Notes: generated by a model from the sequence alone, not told the origin. 64,000 nucleotides of DNA from Bacteroidales bacterium (GCA_016926235.1 JAFGOZ010000064.1:1-64000); one strand, 5' to 3'; shown: positions 24,120 through 33,510, numbered from the stretch's first letter. Numbers and translations: made by a program.

Positions 24120-25337
24120 ATGCGTATGAATAACAAAAAAATATTGGAAGTAACAAAAGATGTAAAGTGGATTGGAGTTTTAGATTTTGATATTGTGACA
24201 TTTGATATTGTTATGGAAACAAAGTATGGCACGACCTACAATTCATATTTTATAAATGCAAAGAAGAAGGCGGTGGTTGAAACGGTTAAGGAGAAATTTA
24301 AAGATGTATATTTTGAGAAATTGGTGCAGCTAACGAATCCTGCTGACATTGAGTATATTATATGTAATCATACTGAGCCCGATCATTCAGGTTCAGTAAA
24401 GCATTTACTGGAAATTGCGCCCAATGCCACAGTTGTTGGTAGTGGCCAGGCCATAAATTATCTTACCGAGATGATTGCTAAGCCTTTCAAATCCATGAAG
24501 GTAAAGGACGGAGACATCATTGATCTCGGAAACAAAAAGCTCAGGGTAATTGGTGCACCAAACCTGCATTGGCCCGATTCTATTTATACTTACCTTGAAG
24601 AAGACAAAATTCTCTTTACCTGCGACTCATTTGGTGCCCATTTTTGTGATGAAGAAATGTATGATGATAAAGTGGGTGATTATACTGATGCATTCAAATA
24701 TTATTTTGATGTCATACTTAAACCTTTCAGCAAGTTTATGTTGAAAGCCATTGAAAAGATTCGCCCGCTGGATATTACTGCAATATGTACCGGGCACGGT
24801 CCTGTATTGAGATCGACATGGAAAGAAAAGGTTGCCTTATCTGAAAAATATTCAAATCTTTATCTGGCTGACTGTGAAGGACAAAAACCTGTTGTTCTGG
24901 TTGCCTACGTGTCAGCTTACGGATTTACCGGACAAATGGCAGAGCAAATTGCCGAAGGAATTAAATCAGAAGGAGGAAATCCCGAAGTTGTTGATATTGA
25001 AAATATTCTTTTAGGTGACCTTGATGAAAAGCTGGTGAAAAGCAAAGGGATAGTTCTGGGGTCCCCCACAATCAACCAAAATACATTATTGCCTGTTTAT
25101 AAGATGTTTGCATTAATTAACCCGATACGTGATAAAGGGAAATTAGCCGCTTCGTTTGGTTCATATGGCTGGAGTGGCGAAGCCGTTGGTATTATAGATG
25201 CAAACCTGAAAGCATTAAAGTTGAAGCTGGCATTTGAAGGGAAAGCAGCCAAGTTTGTTCCATATAATGGTAAAGCAGAGGATTTTGTAAACTTTGGGAA
25301 GGAATTTGCAAAACAACTGGTTGCTGAACAAGCATGA
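24120..25337 (+). CDS. fprA: FprA-family flavo-diiron protein
   Basis: This protein of about 405 residues has an N-terminal metallo-beta-lactamase-like diiron domain with HTEPDHSGS (HxExDH) and later CTGHGP ligands, then a C-terminal flavodoxin domain (VVLVAYVSAYGFTGQMAEQI, from about residue 257). Flavo-diiron proteins reduce O2 to water or NO to N2O in anaerobes, with electrons from rubredoxin or F420-type donors. The frame is open to 24027, but the first 31 codons lie in the preceding terminator, so the start is set at 24120 (an ATG at 24126 is equally possible). It supports an anaerobic life style. Confidence 0.9.
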   Translation: MRMNNKKILEVTKDVKWIGVLDFDIVTFDIVMETKYGTTYNSYFINAKKKAVVETVKEKFKDVYFEKLVQLTNPADIEYIICNHTEPDHSGSVKHLLEIAPNATVVGSGQAINYLTEMIAKPFKSMKVKDGDIIDLGNKKLRVIGAPNLHWPDSIYTYLEEDKILFTCDSFGAHFCDEEMYDDKVGDYTDAFKYYFDVILKPFSKFMLKAIEKIRPLDITAICTGHGPVLRSTWKEKVALSEKYSNLYLADCEGQKPVVLVAYVSAYGFTGQMAEQIAEGIKSEGGNPEVVDIENILLGDLDEKLVKSKGIVLGSPTINQNTLLPVYKMFALINPIRDKGKLAASFGSYGWSGEAVGIIDANLKALKLKLAFEGKAAKFVPYNGKAEDFVNFGKEFAKQLVAEQA

Positions 25338-25410
25338 ATAGTGGTCTCGTCATAATACTCTTTGCGTTCATTGCGATACTTTTCGGCCTTTTCGTGAAAA
25401 AGTATTGTTT

Positions 25411-26823
25411 CTAAAACTTTTCTAATAAAACAACATTTTCCACATGATCCGTATGAGGAAACATATCCACCGGCTGGGCTTTAGCCATTTTGTATCTTTC
25501 AGAGAGTAAGGCAATATCTCTTGCTTGTGTGGCGGGGTTACAACTTACGTATACAATTCTTTCCGCATCGCAGTATATAAGCGCATCGATCACATCCTTA
25601 TGAACTCCGGCACGTGGGGGATCAAGTATGACGACATCCGGTTTGCCCTGTTCATTAATGAATTTTTCACTCAAAATATCTTTCATGTCACCGGCAAAGA
25701 AAGAAGTATTGGTAATACCATTTAATTCAGAATTTGTTTTTGCATCTTCAATTGCCTCAGGAACATACTCGATACCAATGACTTTTTTAGCATAACGGGC
25801 AATAAAATTTGCAATAGTCCCGGTTCCGGTGTACAGGTCATATACTATTTCAGTCCCTGTTAATCCGGCATAATTCCGGGTAATTTCATATAAATTTAAA
25901 CCTTGTTCCGTATTGGTCTGAAAAAAGGATTTAGGCCCGATTTTGTAACGCAAACCGTCCAATTCTTCAAAAATATGATCCCTGCCCGAAAACAGGATGA
26001 TATCCTGGTCATCAATAGTGTCATTGGCCTTTTGGTTTACAACATACATAAGCGATGTTATTTCCGGAAACTGTTTTTTCAGAAAAGACATCACACCTTC
26101 AATTTCCTGTTCGTCATTCCTGAAAAAACATACAATAAGCATTAACTCACCGATAGATGACGTGCGGATGATGAGGTTACGCAACAATCCCTGCTTTTCC
26201 CTAATGTCATAAAATGACAACTCATGGTCAATAGCCCATTGCTTAAGGGCCAGACGGATAGTATTTGACGGATCTTTTTGAAGGTAACACTTTTCAATGT
26301 CCAGAACCTTGTCAAACATGCGTGGAATGTGAAACCCCAGGGCATTTCGATCATCAAAATCATGCCCGCTTTGTATTTCCTGTTGTGTAAGCCAACGTTT
26401 ATTTGAAAAAGTGAATTCAAGTTTATTCCTATAATACGTTGTATTAGAAGAAGGTACAATATCTAAAATGTTTTCAGCCGGAGCTTTGCCAATTCTTGTC
26501 AGGTTTGCAGCTACGCGATTTTGTTTGAACTTAAGCTGAGCTTCGTATTTCATATATTGCCATTTGCATCCGCCACAAACCCCAAAATGACTGCAAAATG
26601 GCTCCTGACGTAATTCTGAGTATGAGTGCCATGCAACCACCTGCCCTTCGTAATATTTCTTTCTTTTTTTTCGAACTTGTATGTCAACAATATCACCTGG
26701 TACCGCATTATTTACAAAAACAACCGGACCTTCTTCTGATTTTGCAACCGCTTTACCTTCGTCTGCGATGTCTGTAATCAGAACTTTCTCAATAAGTTTG
26801 GTATTCTTTTTCTTGTTACTCAT
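25411..26823 (-). CDS. rlmD: 23S rRNA m5U methyltransferase RlmD (RumA/TrmA family)
   Basis: This 470-residue protein has a TRAM domain (about 7-65), the 4Fe-4S motif CSHFGVCGGCKWQ (about 77-89), a Rossmann methyltransferase domain with VYDLYTGTGTIANF, and the catalytic VSCNPATQARD near 425-435. It methylates C5 of a uridine in 23S rRNA (U1939 in E. coli) or, in Bacteroidota, possibly a tRNA uridine. It reads convergently with fprA and is separate. Confidence 0.9.
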   Translation of the reverse strand: MSNKKKNTKLIEKVLITDIADEGKAVAKSEEGPVVFVNNAVPGDIVDIQVRKKRKKYYEGQVVAWHSYSELRQEPFCSHFGVCGGCKWQYMKYEAQLKFKQNRVAANLTRIGKAPAENILDIVPSSNTTYYRNKLEFTFSNKRWLTQQEIQSGHDFDDRNALGFHIPRMFDKVLDIEKCYLQKDPSNTIRLALKQWAIDHELSFYDIREKQGLLRNLIIRTSSIGELMLIVCFFRNDEQEIEGVMSFLKKQFPEITSLMYVVNQKANDTIDDQDIILFSGRDHIFEELDGLRYKIGPKSFFQTNTEQGLNLYEITRNYAGLTGTEIVYDLYTGTGTIANFIARYAKKVIGIEYVPEAIEDAKTNSELNGITNTSFFAGDMKDILSEKFINEQGKPDVVILDPPRAGVHKDVIDALIYCDAERIVYVSCNPATQARDIALLSERYKMAKAQPVDMFPHTDHVENVVLLEKF

Positions 26824-27003
26824 CAGGTGTGCAAAGGTAGTGTTTTGTGATTGGTAAACAAGTAAAAAAGCATGTTGAAATGAGTAAAGTTATTTAAATA
26901 TCAAACAACCGTAAAGTTGATTTTTAATGAAAAATGGTGTAACTTAATGTCTGTTTAGAAAAACCAAAAGACTTTAAAATACTTAAAATGGGAGGAATGA
27001 ATT

Positions 27004-27819
27004 ATGAAAACTTTATTACTTAGGAATGTTGTTTTGTTGATGTCCGTTGTTGTTGTTTTTGGCTGTAAAAATAATGCAAAAACTGAAAATGTATCGGAAA
27101 ATGTTGACTCAACGCGCGTTGAAGCTATCAGTGAAGATTGCAGTACTGTTCATTGGGGATATGAAGGCCATGAAGCACCTGAAAACTGGCCCAATTTGTG
27201 TTCTGCATTTACACCGTGCGGAGGAGAGTCCCAGTCCCCTATAAACATTGAAAACCCTGTTACAGGCACTTCTCTTACAGCACTTGATTTTGAGTATACG
27301 ACCACCCCGGTGAATATTGTCAATAACGGTCATACTGTGCAGTTTAATGTTTCAGATGGCAGTAAGCTTATTATAAATGGAAAAGAATATACACTCCTTC
27401 AGTACCATTTTCATGGATTGAGCGAACACACAGTGGGAGGAGAGCACTATCCACTTGAGGTTCACTTTGTTCACAAACATGCAGATAATGATTTTGCTGT
27501 TGTTGGTATATTTTTTAAGGAAGGAGAGGAGAATGCCTTGTTTAAACAGTATCTTGAAAAATTCCCAAAAACAAAAGGAGACTACTCGGAAGATGCGAAA
27601 ATTGATTTAATGGGCCTCTTACCAAAGGATCAATCATACTATTATTACAGTGGCTCGCTTACAACACCACCATGCTCAGAAATTGTAAGCTGGTATGTAT
27701 TAAGTACTCCACTTACAGCATCTGCAGAGCAGATAGCTGAATTTTCAGAAATATTACATAGCAATTATCGTCCGGTAATGCCGCTGAATGACAGGATCAT
27801 CTATTCGTTTCAAAATTAA
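27004..27819 (+). CDS. Alpha-class carbonic anhydrase, lipoprotein
   Basis: This 271-residue protein has a lipobox (VVFGC, Cys21) and an alpha carbonic anhydrase domain: WGYEGHEAPENW, SQSPINI, QYHFHGLSEHTV (two zinc His), LEVHFVHKHA (third His), and the terminal LTTPPCSEIVSWYVL. It hydrates CO2 in the periplasm or on the outer membrane. The lipocalin gene starts 7 nt after its stop, so they are probably co-expressed. Confidence 0.93.
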   Translation: MKTLLLRNVVLLMSVVVVFGCKNNAKTENVSENVDSTRVEAISEDCSTVHWGYEGHEAPENWPNLCSAFTPCGGESQSPINIENPVTGTSLTALDFEYTTTPVNIVNNGHTVQFNVSDGSKLIINGKEYTLLQYHFHGLSEHTVGGEHYPLEVHFVHKHADNDFAVVGIFFKEGEENALFKQYLEKFPKTKGDYSEDAKIDLMGLLPKDQSYYYYSGSLTTPPCSEIVSWYVLSTPLTASAEQIAEFSEILHSNYRPVMPLNDRIIYSFQN

Positions 27820-27826
27820 TTACAGG

Positions 27827-28384
27827 ATGAAATCCTGGAAGACATGCATTATTCAATTAAATTTGACGGTTATCATCTTTTCATTCACTTGTCTGTCATC
27901 GTGCGGACAAAAACAAGAACCAATGGTTGAGACCGTTAAAAATGTTGATATAAACCGCTATATGGGGACCTGGTATGAGATTGCCAGGTTTCCGCATAGC
28001 TTTGAAAAAGGCCTGGTTGGAGTTACTGCAACTTATACATTGAGGAAGGATGGTAAAATTGATGTGCTTAACCAGGGATATAAGGGCTCGCTAAACGGTA
28101 AACACAGCAAGGCTACTGCCAAAGCCAAGATTCCCAATCCCGATGATCCCGGAAAGCTCAAGGTGTATTTTTTCTTCCTGTTTGGTGCCGATTATTTTAT
28201 TCTTGAATTGGACCAGGAAAATTATCAATGGGCACTGGTGGGCAGTTCATCAATGAACTATTTGTGGATACTTTCCAGACAACCGCTTATGGATGAGGGA
28301 GTATATCAGATGCTTTTAAATAAGGCTAAAGAAAGAGGATATGATACCAGAAAACTAATTGAGGTTGAACAGAAAGAGCTATGA
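27827..28384 (+). CDS. blc: Bacterial lipocalin (Blc-like) lipoprotein
   Basis: This protein of about 185 residues has a signal with lipobox (CLSSCGQ), then the lipocalin motifs NRYMGTWYEIARFPHSFEKG (GxW), TATYTLRKDGKIDVLNQGY, and LVGSSSMNYLWILSRQP. Blc lipocalins bind fatty acids or lysophospholipids at the outer membrane. The Met at 27827 is chosen since it begins the signal peptide; a longer frame overlaps the carbonic anhydrase. Confidence 0.92.
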   Translation: MKSWKTCIIQLNLTVIIFSFTCLSSCGQKQEPMVETVKNVDINRYMGTWYEIARFPHSFEKGLVGVTATYTLRKDGKIDVLNQGYKGSLNGKHSKATAKAKIPNPDDPGKLKVYFFFLFGADYFILELDQENYQWALVGSSSMNYLWILSRQPLMDEGVYQMLLNKAKERGYDTRKLIEVEQKEL

Positions 28385-28402
28385 AGGATATTTGTTTTTG
28401 CC

Positions 28403-28765
28403 TTATTCTACCAGCCAATCCTTTGCTTCTTCCAAAGTATTAAATGGTTTCATTCCATTAGATCCAATTATAAGGTTGTAGGCTTGCAGAAGGATTTTTC
28501 TTGCCGGATTATCTACACCTACAATAGCTCTTTTTTTCGCTGTCCTTGGTGTTTCCCTGGCTACTTTTTTTGCTTCGTTCATAAAATTTGAAGTAGCAAA
28601 AGCATTCTTGAGGTTAGTTAGTTGCAGATAGCCTGGTTGTTCTTTCAATATTTCCTGTTGAGCTTTTTTAAGGATAGCGACCATTTCCTCTTCATTTGCA
28701 CAACCATCATAGTCGATAAAAAAGATTTCTTTTCCTTTGTGTTCTATCTTGCTTATTCCAGCCAT
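28403..28765 (-). CDS. STAS/SpoIIAA-like small protein, paralogue
   Basis: This 120-residue soluble protein is related to the one at 15608 (shared SNFMN, ARKILLQAYN, and EAKDWLV ending). It starts with a KIEHKGKEIFFIDYDGCANEE hairpin typical of the SpoIIAA-like fold. No partner kinase or phosphatase gene is adjacent. The SpoIIE-type phosphatase at 52428 is one possible functional partner in the window, but this is only a guess. Confidence 0.6.
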   Translation of the reverse strand: MAGISKIEHKGKEIFFIDYDGCANEEEMVAILKKAQQEILKEQPGYLQLTNLKNAFATSNFMNEAKKVARETPRTAKKRAIVGVDNPARKILLQAYNLIIGSNGMKPFNTLEEAKDWLVE

Positions 28766-28857
28766 AACTATTTGATTTATATGTTTATTCTTACTTTTCT
28801 AAAAGTTAATAACGTTTAATTTTCAAAAAGGTTATATTCCTTTTGGTCAATATCTAC

Positions 28858-29169
28858 TTATTTTTCCTTCAGGCTTACTTCATTAGTGCAGCCTGTAAAT
28901 TTCCCCACGCAAATGAGTTCAGCCTGACAATGCGGGCAGGATAATGGAATTTCATAGTCTGACATGGCAAATTTTTCGTAAATCAATCTTACCGGCTCAA
29001 AGCATGAAGGACAATCGAGATCTGTAAACCCTACATTTCGTGGCAATGCTATCTTTTTGTCAATTATTCTCCAGTTTTCCTCAGGTGAAGCCAGGTTGGT
29101 AAATTCCTGCATATTATCTGAAGATTTTACAAGATTTCTTATTTGATGATTTAATTCCTCAGCGTTCAT
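28858..29169 (-). CDS. Small zinc-ribbon protein of unknown function
   Basis: This 103-residue protein carries CPSC (about 53-56) and CPHC (about 78-81), a likely zinc ribbon, plus a further Cys near the end (FTGCTNE). No family recognised. It is soluble and has a helical N-terminal part. It lies alone between two unrelated genes. Confidence 0.6.
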   Translation of the reverse strand: MNAEELNHQIRNLVKSSDNMQEFTNLASPEENWRIIDKKIALPRNVGFTDLDCPSCFEPVRLIYEKFAMSDYEIPLSCPHCQAELICVGKFTGCTNEVSLKEK

Positions 29170-29242
29170 TGCTGTACAATGGGAAAATTCATAATTAAAG
29201 TTAGCAACATTTTATTATTTTCACTACTTTAAATATTATACA

Positions 29243-29569
29243 ATGAAGAAAAAGGATACTATAAAAACAGGACTGTGCGCATTGCTTAGATTAGGTCTTA
29301 TATTGGTAGTACCCGTTGAGATATTCATTTTTGTTTATTTTAAATATATAGTCCGGCCTGTTGGATTTATGGGTGAAGCTTTTTTAGGACTGGCCTGGTT
29401 TTTGACAGCTATATTTTCTTTTTTTATTTGTTTGTGGCTGGCATCCATTATAAATATTTTTTACTTTTTGAAGTCGAAATATTCTATTAGGCCAAATATT
29501 GTTATGTTTTTCATAGCTATTACAGCTTTTATCCTTTTTTATCTTTACATAAACAGGTTTAGATTATAA
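29243..29569 (+). CDS. Small membrane protein of unknown function
   Basis: This 108-residue protein has three likely TM helices (about 12-32, 42-70 and 83-103) joined by short loops with basic residues. No family recognised. It lies directly before the arsR operator on the same strand but is separated from arsR by the regulatory region. Confidence 0.6.
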   Translation: MKKKDTIKTGLCALLRLGLILVVPVEIFIFVYFKYIVRPVGFMGEAFLGLAWFLTAIFSFFICLWLASIINIFYFLKSKYSIRPNIVMFFIAITAFILFYLYINRFRL

Positions 29570-29583
29570 TCCTCATAAAAATG

Positions 29584-29632
29584 TGACGTTTTTTTACGTC
29601 ATATGAAAAATATGACGTATATTTGCGTCATA
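29584..29632 (+). promoter_or_regulatory. Double ArsR-type operator and promoter of the ars island
   Basis: Two inverted repeats lie in tandem: TGACG-N7-ACGTCA (29584-29601) and TATGACG-N8-CGTCATA (29611-29632). The second one encloses a TATATTTG -7 box at 29618-29625, so repressor binding would block the promoter. The arsR ATG is at 29646. ArsR/SmtB repressors bind such short inverted repeats and leave when As(III) binds. Confidence 0.82.
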
Positions 29633-29645
29633 TTTTTAATCCATC

Positions 29646-29978
29646 ATGTCAAAAATTGAACTCTTTGAAAAGGAACTACAGGATACTGCCTTGCTTTTCA
29701 AAGCATTGGCTCATCCCGCAAGGCTGGCTATTTTAAAATACCTGGCCGAAGCCAAGGTGTGTATTTCAGGGGATATATCCAATGAGTTGCCTCTTAGCAG
29801 AACTACTGTAAACCAGCATTTAAAGGAATTGAAAGAAATTGGATTAATACAGGGGGAGATTGAAGGAGTGAAGGTGAATTATTGCCTGAATCAAACCAGT
29901 GTAAAAAATTTGGTAAAAGTACTAAGTGGTTTTTTTGAAAACTTTGACTGTTGTAAAAAAACGGATTGTTGTAAATAA
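29646..29978 (+). CDS. arsR: ArsR-family arsenic-responsive repressor
   Basis: This 110-residue winged-helix protein has the ArsR fold (ALAHPARLAILKYLAEAKVCISGDIS, then LSRTTVNQHLKELKEIGLIQG). It ends in a Cys-rich tail (DCCKKTDCCK) that could bind As(III), together with Cys39 in the AKVCISGDIS helix. It is the first gene of the island and should repress it through the operator just upstream. The ATG at 29646 is placed 14 nt after the operator. Confidence 0.92.
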   Translation: MSKIELFEKELQDTALLFKALAHPARLAILKYLAEAKVCISGDISNELPLSRTTVNQHLKELKEIGLIQGEIEGVKVNYCLNQTSVKNLVKVLSGFFENFDCCKKTDCCK

Positions 29979-29988
29979 ATAAAGAGTC

Positions 29989-30405
29989 ATGCGAATATTA
30001 ATATTATGTACAGGCAATAGTTGTAGAAGTCAAATGGCTCATGGCTTTTTACAGTCTTTTGATCCAAATCTGGAAGTATGCTCTGCAGGAACTGACATTG
30101 CCGAAAGAGTTAATCCCAAAGCTATTGAGGTAATGAAAGAGGTTGGTATAGACATAAGTCACCATACCCCAAAACCTGTTGAGATATATGAAAAGGAGGA
30201 GTGGGACTATGTTATAACCGTATGCAAAGGGGCAAAGGTAACCTGCCCAACCTTCAGTGGTAAAGTTAAAACCAGGTTGCATATTGGTTTTGAGGATCCT
30301 TCAGATGCTGTTGGCCCGGAGGAATTCATTATGAATGAGTTCCGCAGGGTCAGGGATGAGATCAGGGAGGGCTTTTATAAGTTTTATACAGATAACATCA
30401 TTTAG
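29989..30405 (+). CDS. arsC: Thioredoxin-coupled arsenate reductase ArsC
   Basis: This 138-residue protein is of the low-molecular-weight phosphatase type: P-loop CTGNSCRSQMA (Cys8 to Cys13), a later pair of redox Cys (VCKGAKVTCPTF, about 80-91), and GFEDPSDAVG with the acidic residue. It reduces arsenate to arsenite using thioredoxin. It follows arsR by 10 nt. Confidence 0.92.
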   Translation: MRILILCTGNSCRSQMAHGFLQSFDPNLEVCSAGTDIAERVNPKAIEVMKEVGIDISHHTPKPVEIYEKEEWDYVITVCKGAKVTCPTFSGKVKTRLHIGFEDPSDAVGPEEFIMNEFRRVRDEIREGFYKFYTDNII

Positions 30406-30408
30406 CAT

Positions 30409-30777
30409 ATGAAAGGATTCTATACGATTGGTTTACTGGTGTTATCAAACACCTTTATGACTTTTGCCTGGTACGGCCACCTTAAGTTTAAGGAAATGAA
30501 ATGGTTCAGTGCCTTACCACTGGTTTTAATAGTCTTAATAAGCTGGGGCATTGCTCTTTTTGAATACTTTTTCCAGGTGCCGGCCAACAGGATTGGGTTC
30601 AAAGAGTATGGTGGTCCGTTTTCACTTGTGGAACTAAAGGTAATTCAGGAAGTCATCACTTTGATCGTATTCACTCTCTTTACACTGCTGGTATTCAGAA
30701 CAGAAACCTTTAAAATAAATCATCTGATTGGTTTTGTTTTCCTGGTACTGGCTGTATATTTTATTTTTAAAAAATAG
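30409..30777 (+). CDS. DMT-type membrane protein, DUF486
   Basis: This 122-residue protein has four TM helices and matches the DUF486 family of small drug/metabolite-type proteins (LSNTFMTFAWYGHLKF, ISWGIALFEYFFQVPANRIG). Its role is not known. It is translationally close to arsC (3-nt gap) and co-directional, so it may help in arsenic export or be a passenger. Confidence 0.85.
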   Translation: MKGFYTIGLLVLSNTFMTFAWYGHLKFKEMKWFSALPLVLIVLISWGIALFEYFFQVPANRIGFKEYGGPFSLVELKVIQEVITLIVFTLFTLLVFRTETFKINHLIGFVFLVLAVYFIFKK

Positions 30778-30852
30778 TTGAATATCATTATGAAGAGCTG
30801 ACTTTAGCAAGCCAGATATTATGAACAAAATAAATAGTAACAGATAATATTG

Positions 30853-30908
30853 CCGCTGGCTTTAACCAGCGGATAATAAAACATAAAAAAATAAGGGGCT
30901 TTAGCCCC
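30853..30908 (+). repeat. Two small hairpins between DUF486 and arsM
   Basis: CCGCTGG-CTTTAA-CCAGCGG (30853-30872) and GGGGCT-TT-AGCCCC (30895-30908) lie in the 150-bp gap before arsM. Neither is followed by a T-run, so they are more likely RNA-stabilising hairpins or mobile palindromes than terminators. Confidence 0.7.
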
Positions 30909-30927
30909 ATAAAGCAATAAAAAAATT

Positions 30928-31725
30928 ATGAAAACTTCAGATGAGCTAAAAAATATAGTAAAAGAAACCTATGCTGAAATTGCTACTCAAAAACCATCTT
31001 GTGGTTGTGGGTGCAGTTGCTCCGGGGATACTCAGGATTTTTCAGTATTTGTAGAGAATTACACTAATTTACCCGGATATGTAAGAGAAGCTGATTTAGG
31101 CCTGGGGTGTGGATTGCCAACGGAATATGCCGGTATAAAGGCTGGAGATGCTGTTCTGGACCTCGGTTCGGGGGCCGGAAATGATTGTTTTGTCGCAAGT
31201 GCAATTGTTGGAGACACCGGGCATGTTACAGGCCTCGATTTTACTGAGGAGATGGTTCAAAAGGCCAATCTAAACAAAAGATGGAGGGGCACAAACAATA
31301 TCGATTTTGTGCTTGGAGATATTGAATCTATGCCCTTTGAAGATAATAGTTTCGATGTAATAATCAGTAATTGTGTTCTAAACCTGGTACCAGACAAAAC
31401 CGTTGCATTTTCAGAAATGTACCGTGTATTAAAGTCTGGTGGCCATTTTTGTATTTCTGACATCATATTGAAAGGTGAATTACCTGAAGCTATCCTTGAA
31501 GCTGCAAACATGTATGCAAGCTGTGTGTCCGGAGCATTGAAGAAAGAGGAGTATCTGACGATAATTGAAGAAGCAGGATTTTCTCATGTTGAAGTAAAAA
31601 AAATTGTGCGCAGTGACCTGCCCGATGAAGTTTTGTTGCAATACCTATCAAAAGATATTGTTGAAGCTTATCGAAAATCCGGTGCAGGTATTTTCAGCAT
31701 TACCGTGGTGGGACATAAAATCTAG
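30928..31725 (+). CDS. arsM: Arsenite S-adenosylmethionine methyltransferase ArsM
   Basis: This 265-residue protein has the ArsM layout: KPSCGCGCSCSG near the start, LGLGCGLPTEYAGIKAGDAVLDLGSGAGNDCF with the SAM motif and two As-binding Cys, NCVLNLVPDK, and ASCVSGALKKEEY with the third As-binding Cys. It methylates As(III) to methylated, partly volatile species. It is inside the arsenic operon, directly before the GNAT gene (3-nt gap). Confidence 0.92.
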   Translation: MKTSDELKNIVKETYAEIATQKPSCGCGCSCSGDTQDFSVFVENYTNLPGYVREADLGLGCGLPTEYAGIKAGDAVLDLGSGAGNDCFVASAIVGDTGHVTGLDFTEEMVQKANLNKRWRGTNNIDFVLGDIESMPFEDNSFDVIISNCVLNLVPDKTVAFSEMYRVLKSGGHFCISDIILKGELPEAILEAANMYASCVSGALKKEEYLTIIEEAGFSHVEVKKIVRSDLPDEVLLQYLSKDIVEAYRKSGAGIFSITVVGHKI

Positions 31726-31728
31726 AAT

Positions 31729-32169
31729 ATGAAAAACGCTATCATCTCAGAAGCTTTTGAAACAGATATGGCAAATATTATCACCTTGTTAAACGGGGCT
31801 AATTTGCCAACAGCGGATGTTTTGCCCGGTAATCAAAAATTTTGGGTAATGAGGCAATCTGGTACTATAACAGGTTGTGTTGCACTTGAAGAATATGGCG
31901 AATATGGTTTATTTCGTTCGTTTGCCATTAGGGAAGATTTGAGAAATAAGGGATTGGGAACGATGCTTTACAAAAAATCAATAGAGCATATAAAGTTATC
32001 CGGAATAAAGGTTTTGTACCTTCTAACTACTAAAGCTGATAAATATTTCGGCAGGACCGGATGGGAGACTATTTCCCGGGCTGATGTGCCTGAGCTCATA
32101 AAATCCTCTGGCGAATTTTCATCTATTTGTCCGCAAAGTGCGGTGTGTATGCGATTAAAGATCGATTAA
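31729..32169 (+). CDS. arsN2: GNAT N-acetyltransferase, ArsN-like
   Basis: This 146-residue GNAT protein has a GCVALEEYGEYGLFRSFAIRE strand pair and the acetyl-CoA loop REDLRNKGLGTMLYKKSIEH. In ars operons, ArsN acetylates organoarsenicals such as arsinothricin. The assignment rests on the context between arsM and acr3 and on the family; the substrate is not proven by sequence. Confidence 0.75.
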   Translation: MKNAIISEAFETDMANIITLLNGANLPTADVLPGNQKFWVMRQSGTITGCVALEEYGEYGLFRSFAIREDLRNKGLGTMLYKKSIEHIKLSGIKVLYLLTTKADKYFGRTGWETISRADVPELIKSSGEFSSICPQSAVCMRLKID

Positions 32170-32185
32170 AAGAACTTATTAAGAA

Positions 32186-33235
32186 ATGGAAACATCCGCT
32201 ATACGAAAATTAGCTTTTTTAGATCGCTACCTGACTCTATGGATATTTCTTGCCATGTTCATCGGGGTTATTTCCGGGTATTTGTTTAAAGGTATATCCG
32301 CTTTTTGGGAGTTGTTAAGTTCGGGTACTACAAACATACCAATTGCCATTGGCCTCATTATTATGATGTACCCGCCTCTAGCCAAAGTCAAGTATGACGA
32401 ACTTAAGGATGTATTTAAAAACTTCAGGATATTGGGTCTTTCGCTTGTGCAAAACTGGATAATTGGGCCGGTACTTATGTTTGGATTAGCATTGCTGTTT
32501 TTACAGGATTACCCGCATTATATGGCAGGCCTCATCCTGATTGGTCTGGCGCGTTGTATTGCCATGGTCATTGTTTGGAACGAACTGGCCAAAGGAGATA
32601 ATGAATATGCTGCCGGACTTGTGGCATTTAATTCCATTTTCCAGGTGCTTTTCTTTTCCGCTTATGCCTATTTTTTCCTTACGGTAATACCCAAATGGCT
32701 GGGTATTCAATCTTTTAAAGTTGATATCACCATGTTACAGATTGCAAAAAGTGTGTTCATTTACCTGGGAATACCTTTTATAGCTGGTTTTTTTACTCGT
32801 TTCATCCTTATCCGGGTTAAAGATAAGGAATGGTATCAACAACGGTTTATACCAAAAATAAGTCCGTTAACACTTATTGCACTTCTTTTTACAATCATCG
32901 TAATGTTTTCACTCAAAGGGGAATATATTGTAAAAATTCCATTGGACGTGGTTCGTATTGCCATACCATTGGTAATATATTTTATCGTAATGTTCCTGCT
33001 CTCGTTTATTATGGGAAAGCGCATTGGAGCCGATTATCCCAAAACGGCTACTATTTCATTTACTGCTGCCAGTAATAATTTTGAATTGGCTATAGCATTG
33101 GCTGTGGCAGTGTTTGGTATTAACTCAGGTGAGGCATTTGCGGCTGTCATTGGACCATTGGTTGAGGTACCTGTACTTATATCGCTTGTAAATGTGGCAT
33201 TATATTTTAAGAGGAGATTTTTTAATAACAATTAA
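32186..33235 (+). CDS. acr3: Acr3 arsenite efflux transporter
   Basis: This 349-residue protein has ten TM helices and the Acr3 signature [22 protein letters not shown] (about 46-67) and [24 protein letters not shown] with the essential Cys. It exports As(III). It follows arsN by 16 nt and precedes the small thioredoxin-like gene by 11 nt. Confidence 0.93.
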   Translation: METSAIRKLAFLDRYLTLWIFLAMFIGVISGYLFKGISAFWELLSSGTTNIPIAIGLIIMMYPPLAKVKYDELKDVFKNFRILGLSLVQNWIIGPVLMFGLALLFLQDYPHYMAGLILIGLARCIAMVIVWNELAKGDNEYAAGLVAFNSIFQVLFFSAYAYFFLTVIPKWLGIQSFKVDITMLQIAKSVFIYLGIPFIAGFFTRFILIRVKDKEWYQQRFIPKISPLTLIALLFTIIVMFSLKGEYIVKIPLDVVRIAIPLVIYFIVMFLLSFIMGKRIGADYPKTATISFTAASNNFELAIALAVAVFGINSGEAFAAVIGPLVEVPVLISLVNVALYFKRRFFNNN

Positions 33236-33246
33236 TTTATTGTATT

Positions 33247-33492
33247 ATGGACATAAAAGTTTTAGGAACAGGCTGTAGCCGTTGCAATAGCCTTGAAAAA
33301 GTAACCAAACAAGCTGTAGAAGAACTGGGAATACCTGCTTCTATAGAAAAAATTGAAGATATACAACAGATAATGAGCTATGGTATTTTAAGAACCCCCG
33401 GCTTAATCATTGACGGGAAAGTAGTAATAACAGGTCAGGTACCTGGTATTGCTGAGATGAAAGAAATGATTAAAAAACACGATTCAAATTAA
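33247..33492 (+). CDS. Small thioredoxin-like redox protein
   Basis: This 81-residue protein has the redox-active CSRC motif (GTGCSRCNSLEK) and the cis-Pro region RTPGLIIDGKVV of the small thioredoxin-like family (redox-active disulfide protein 2). In ars operons it could supply electrons to ArsC or to ArsF/ArsG partners. Confidence 0.88.
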   Translation: MDIKVLGTGCSRCNSLEKVTKQAVEELGIPASIEKIEDIQQIMSYGILRTPGLIIDGKVVITGQVPGIAEMKEMIKKHDSN

Positions 33493-33510
33493 ACTTAATA
33501 AATCACAACC

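Noticed and set aside
30853..30872. A terminator inside the ars operon
   Set aside because: The CCGCTGG hairpin is not followed by a T-run, and the genes on both sides belong to the same arsenic function.
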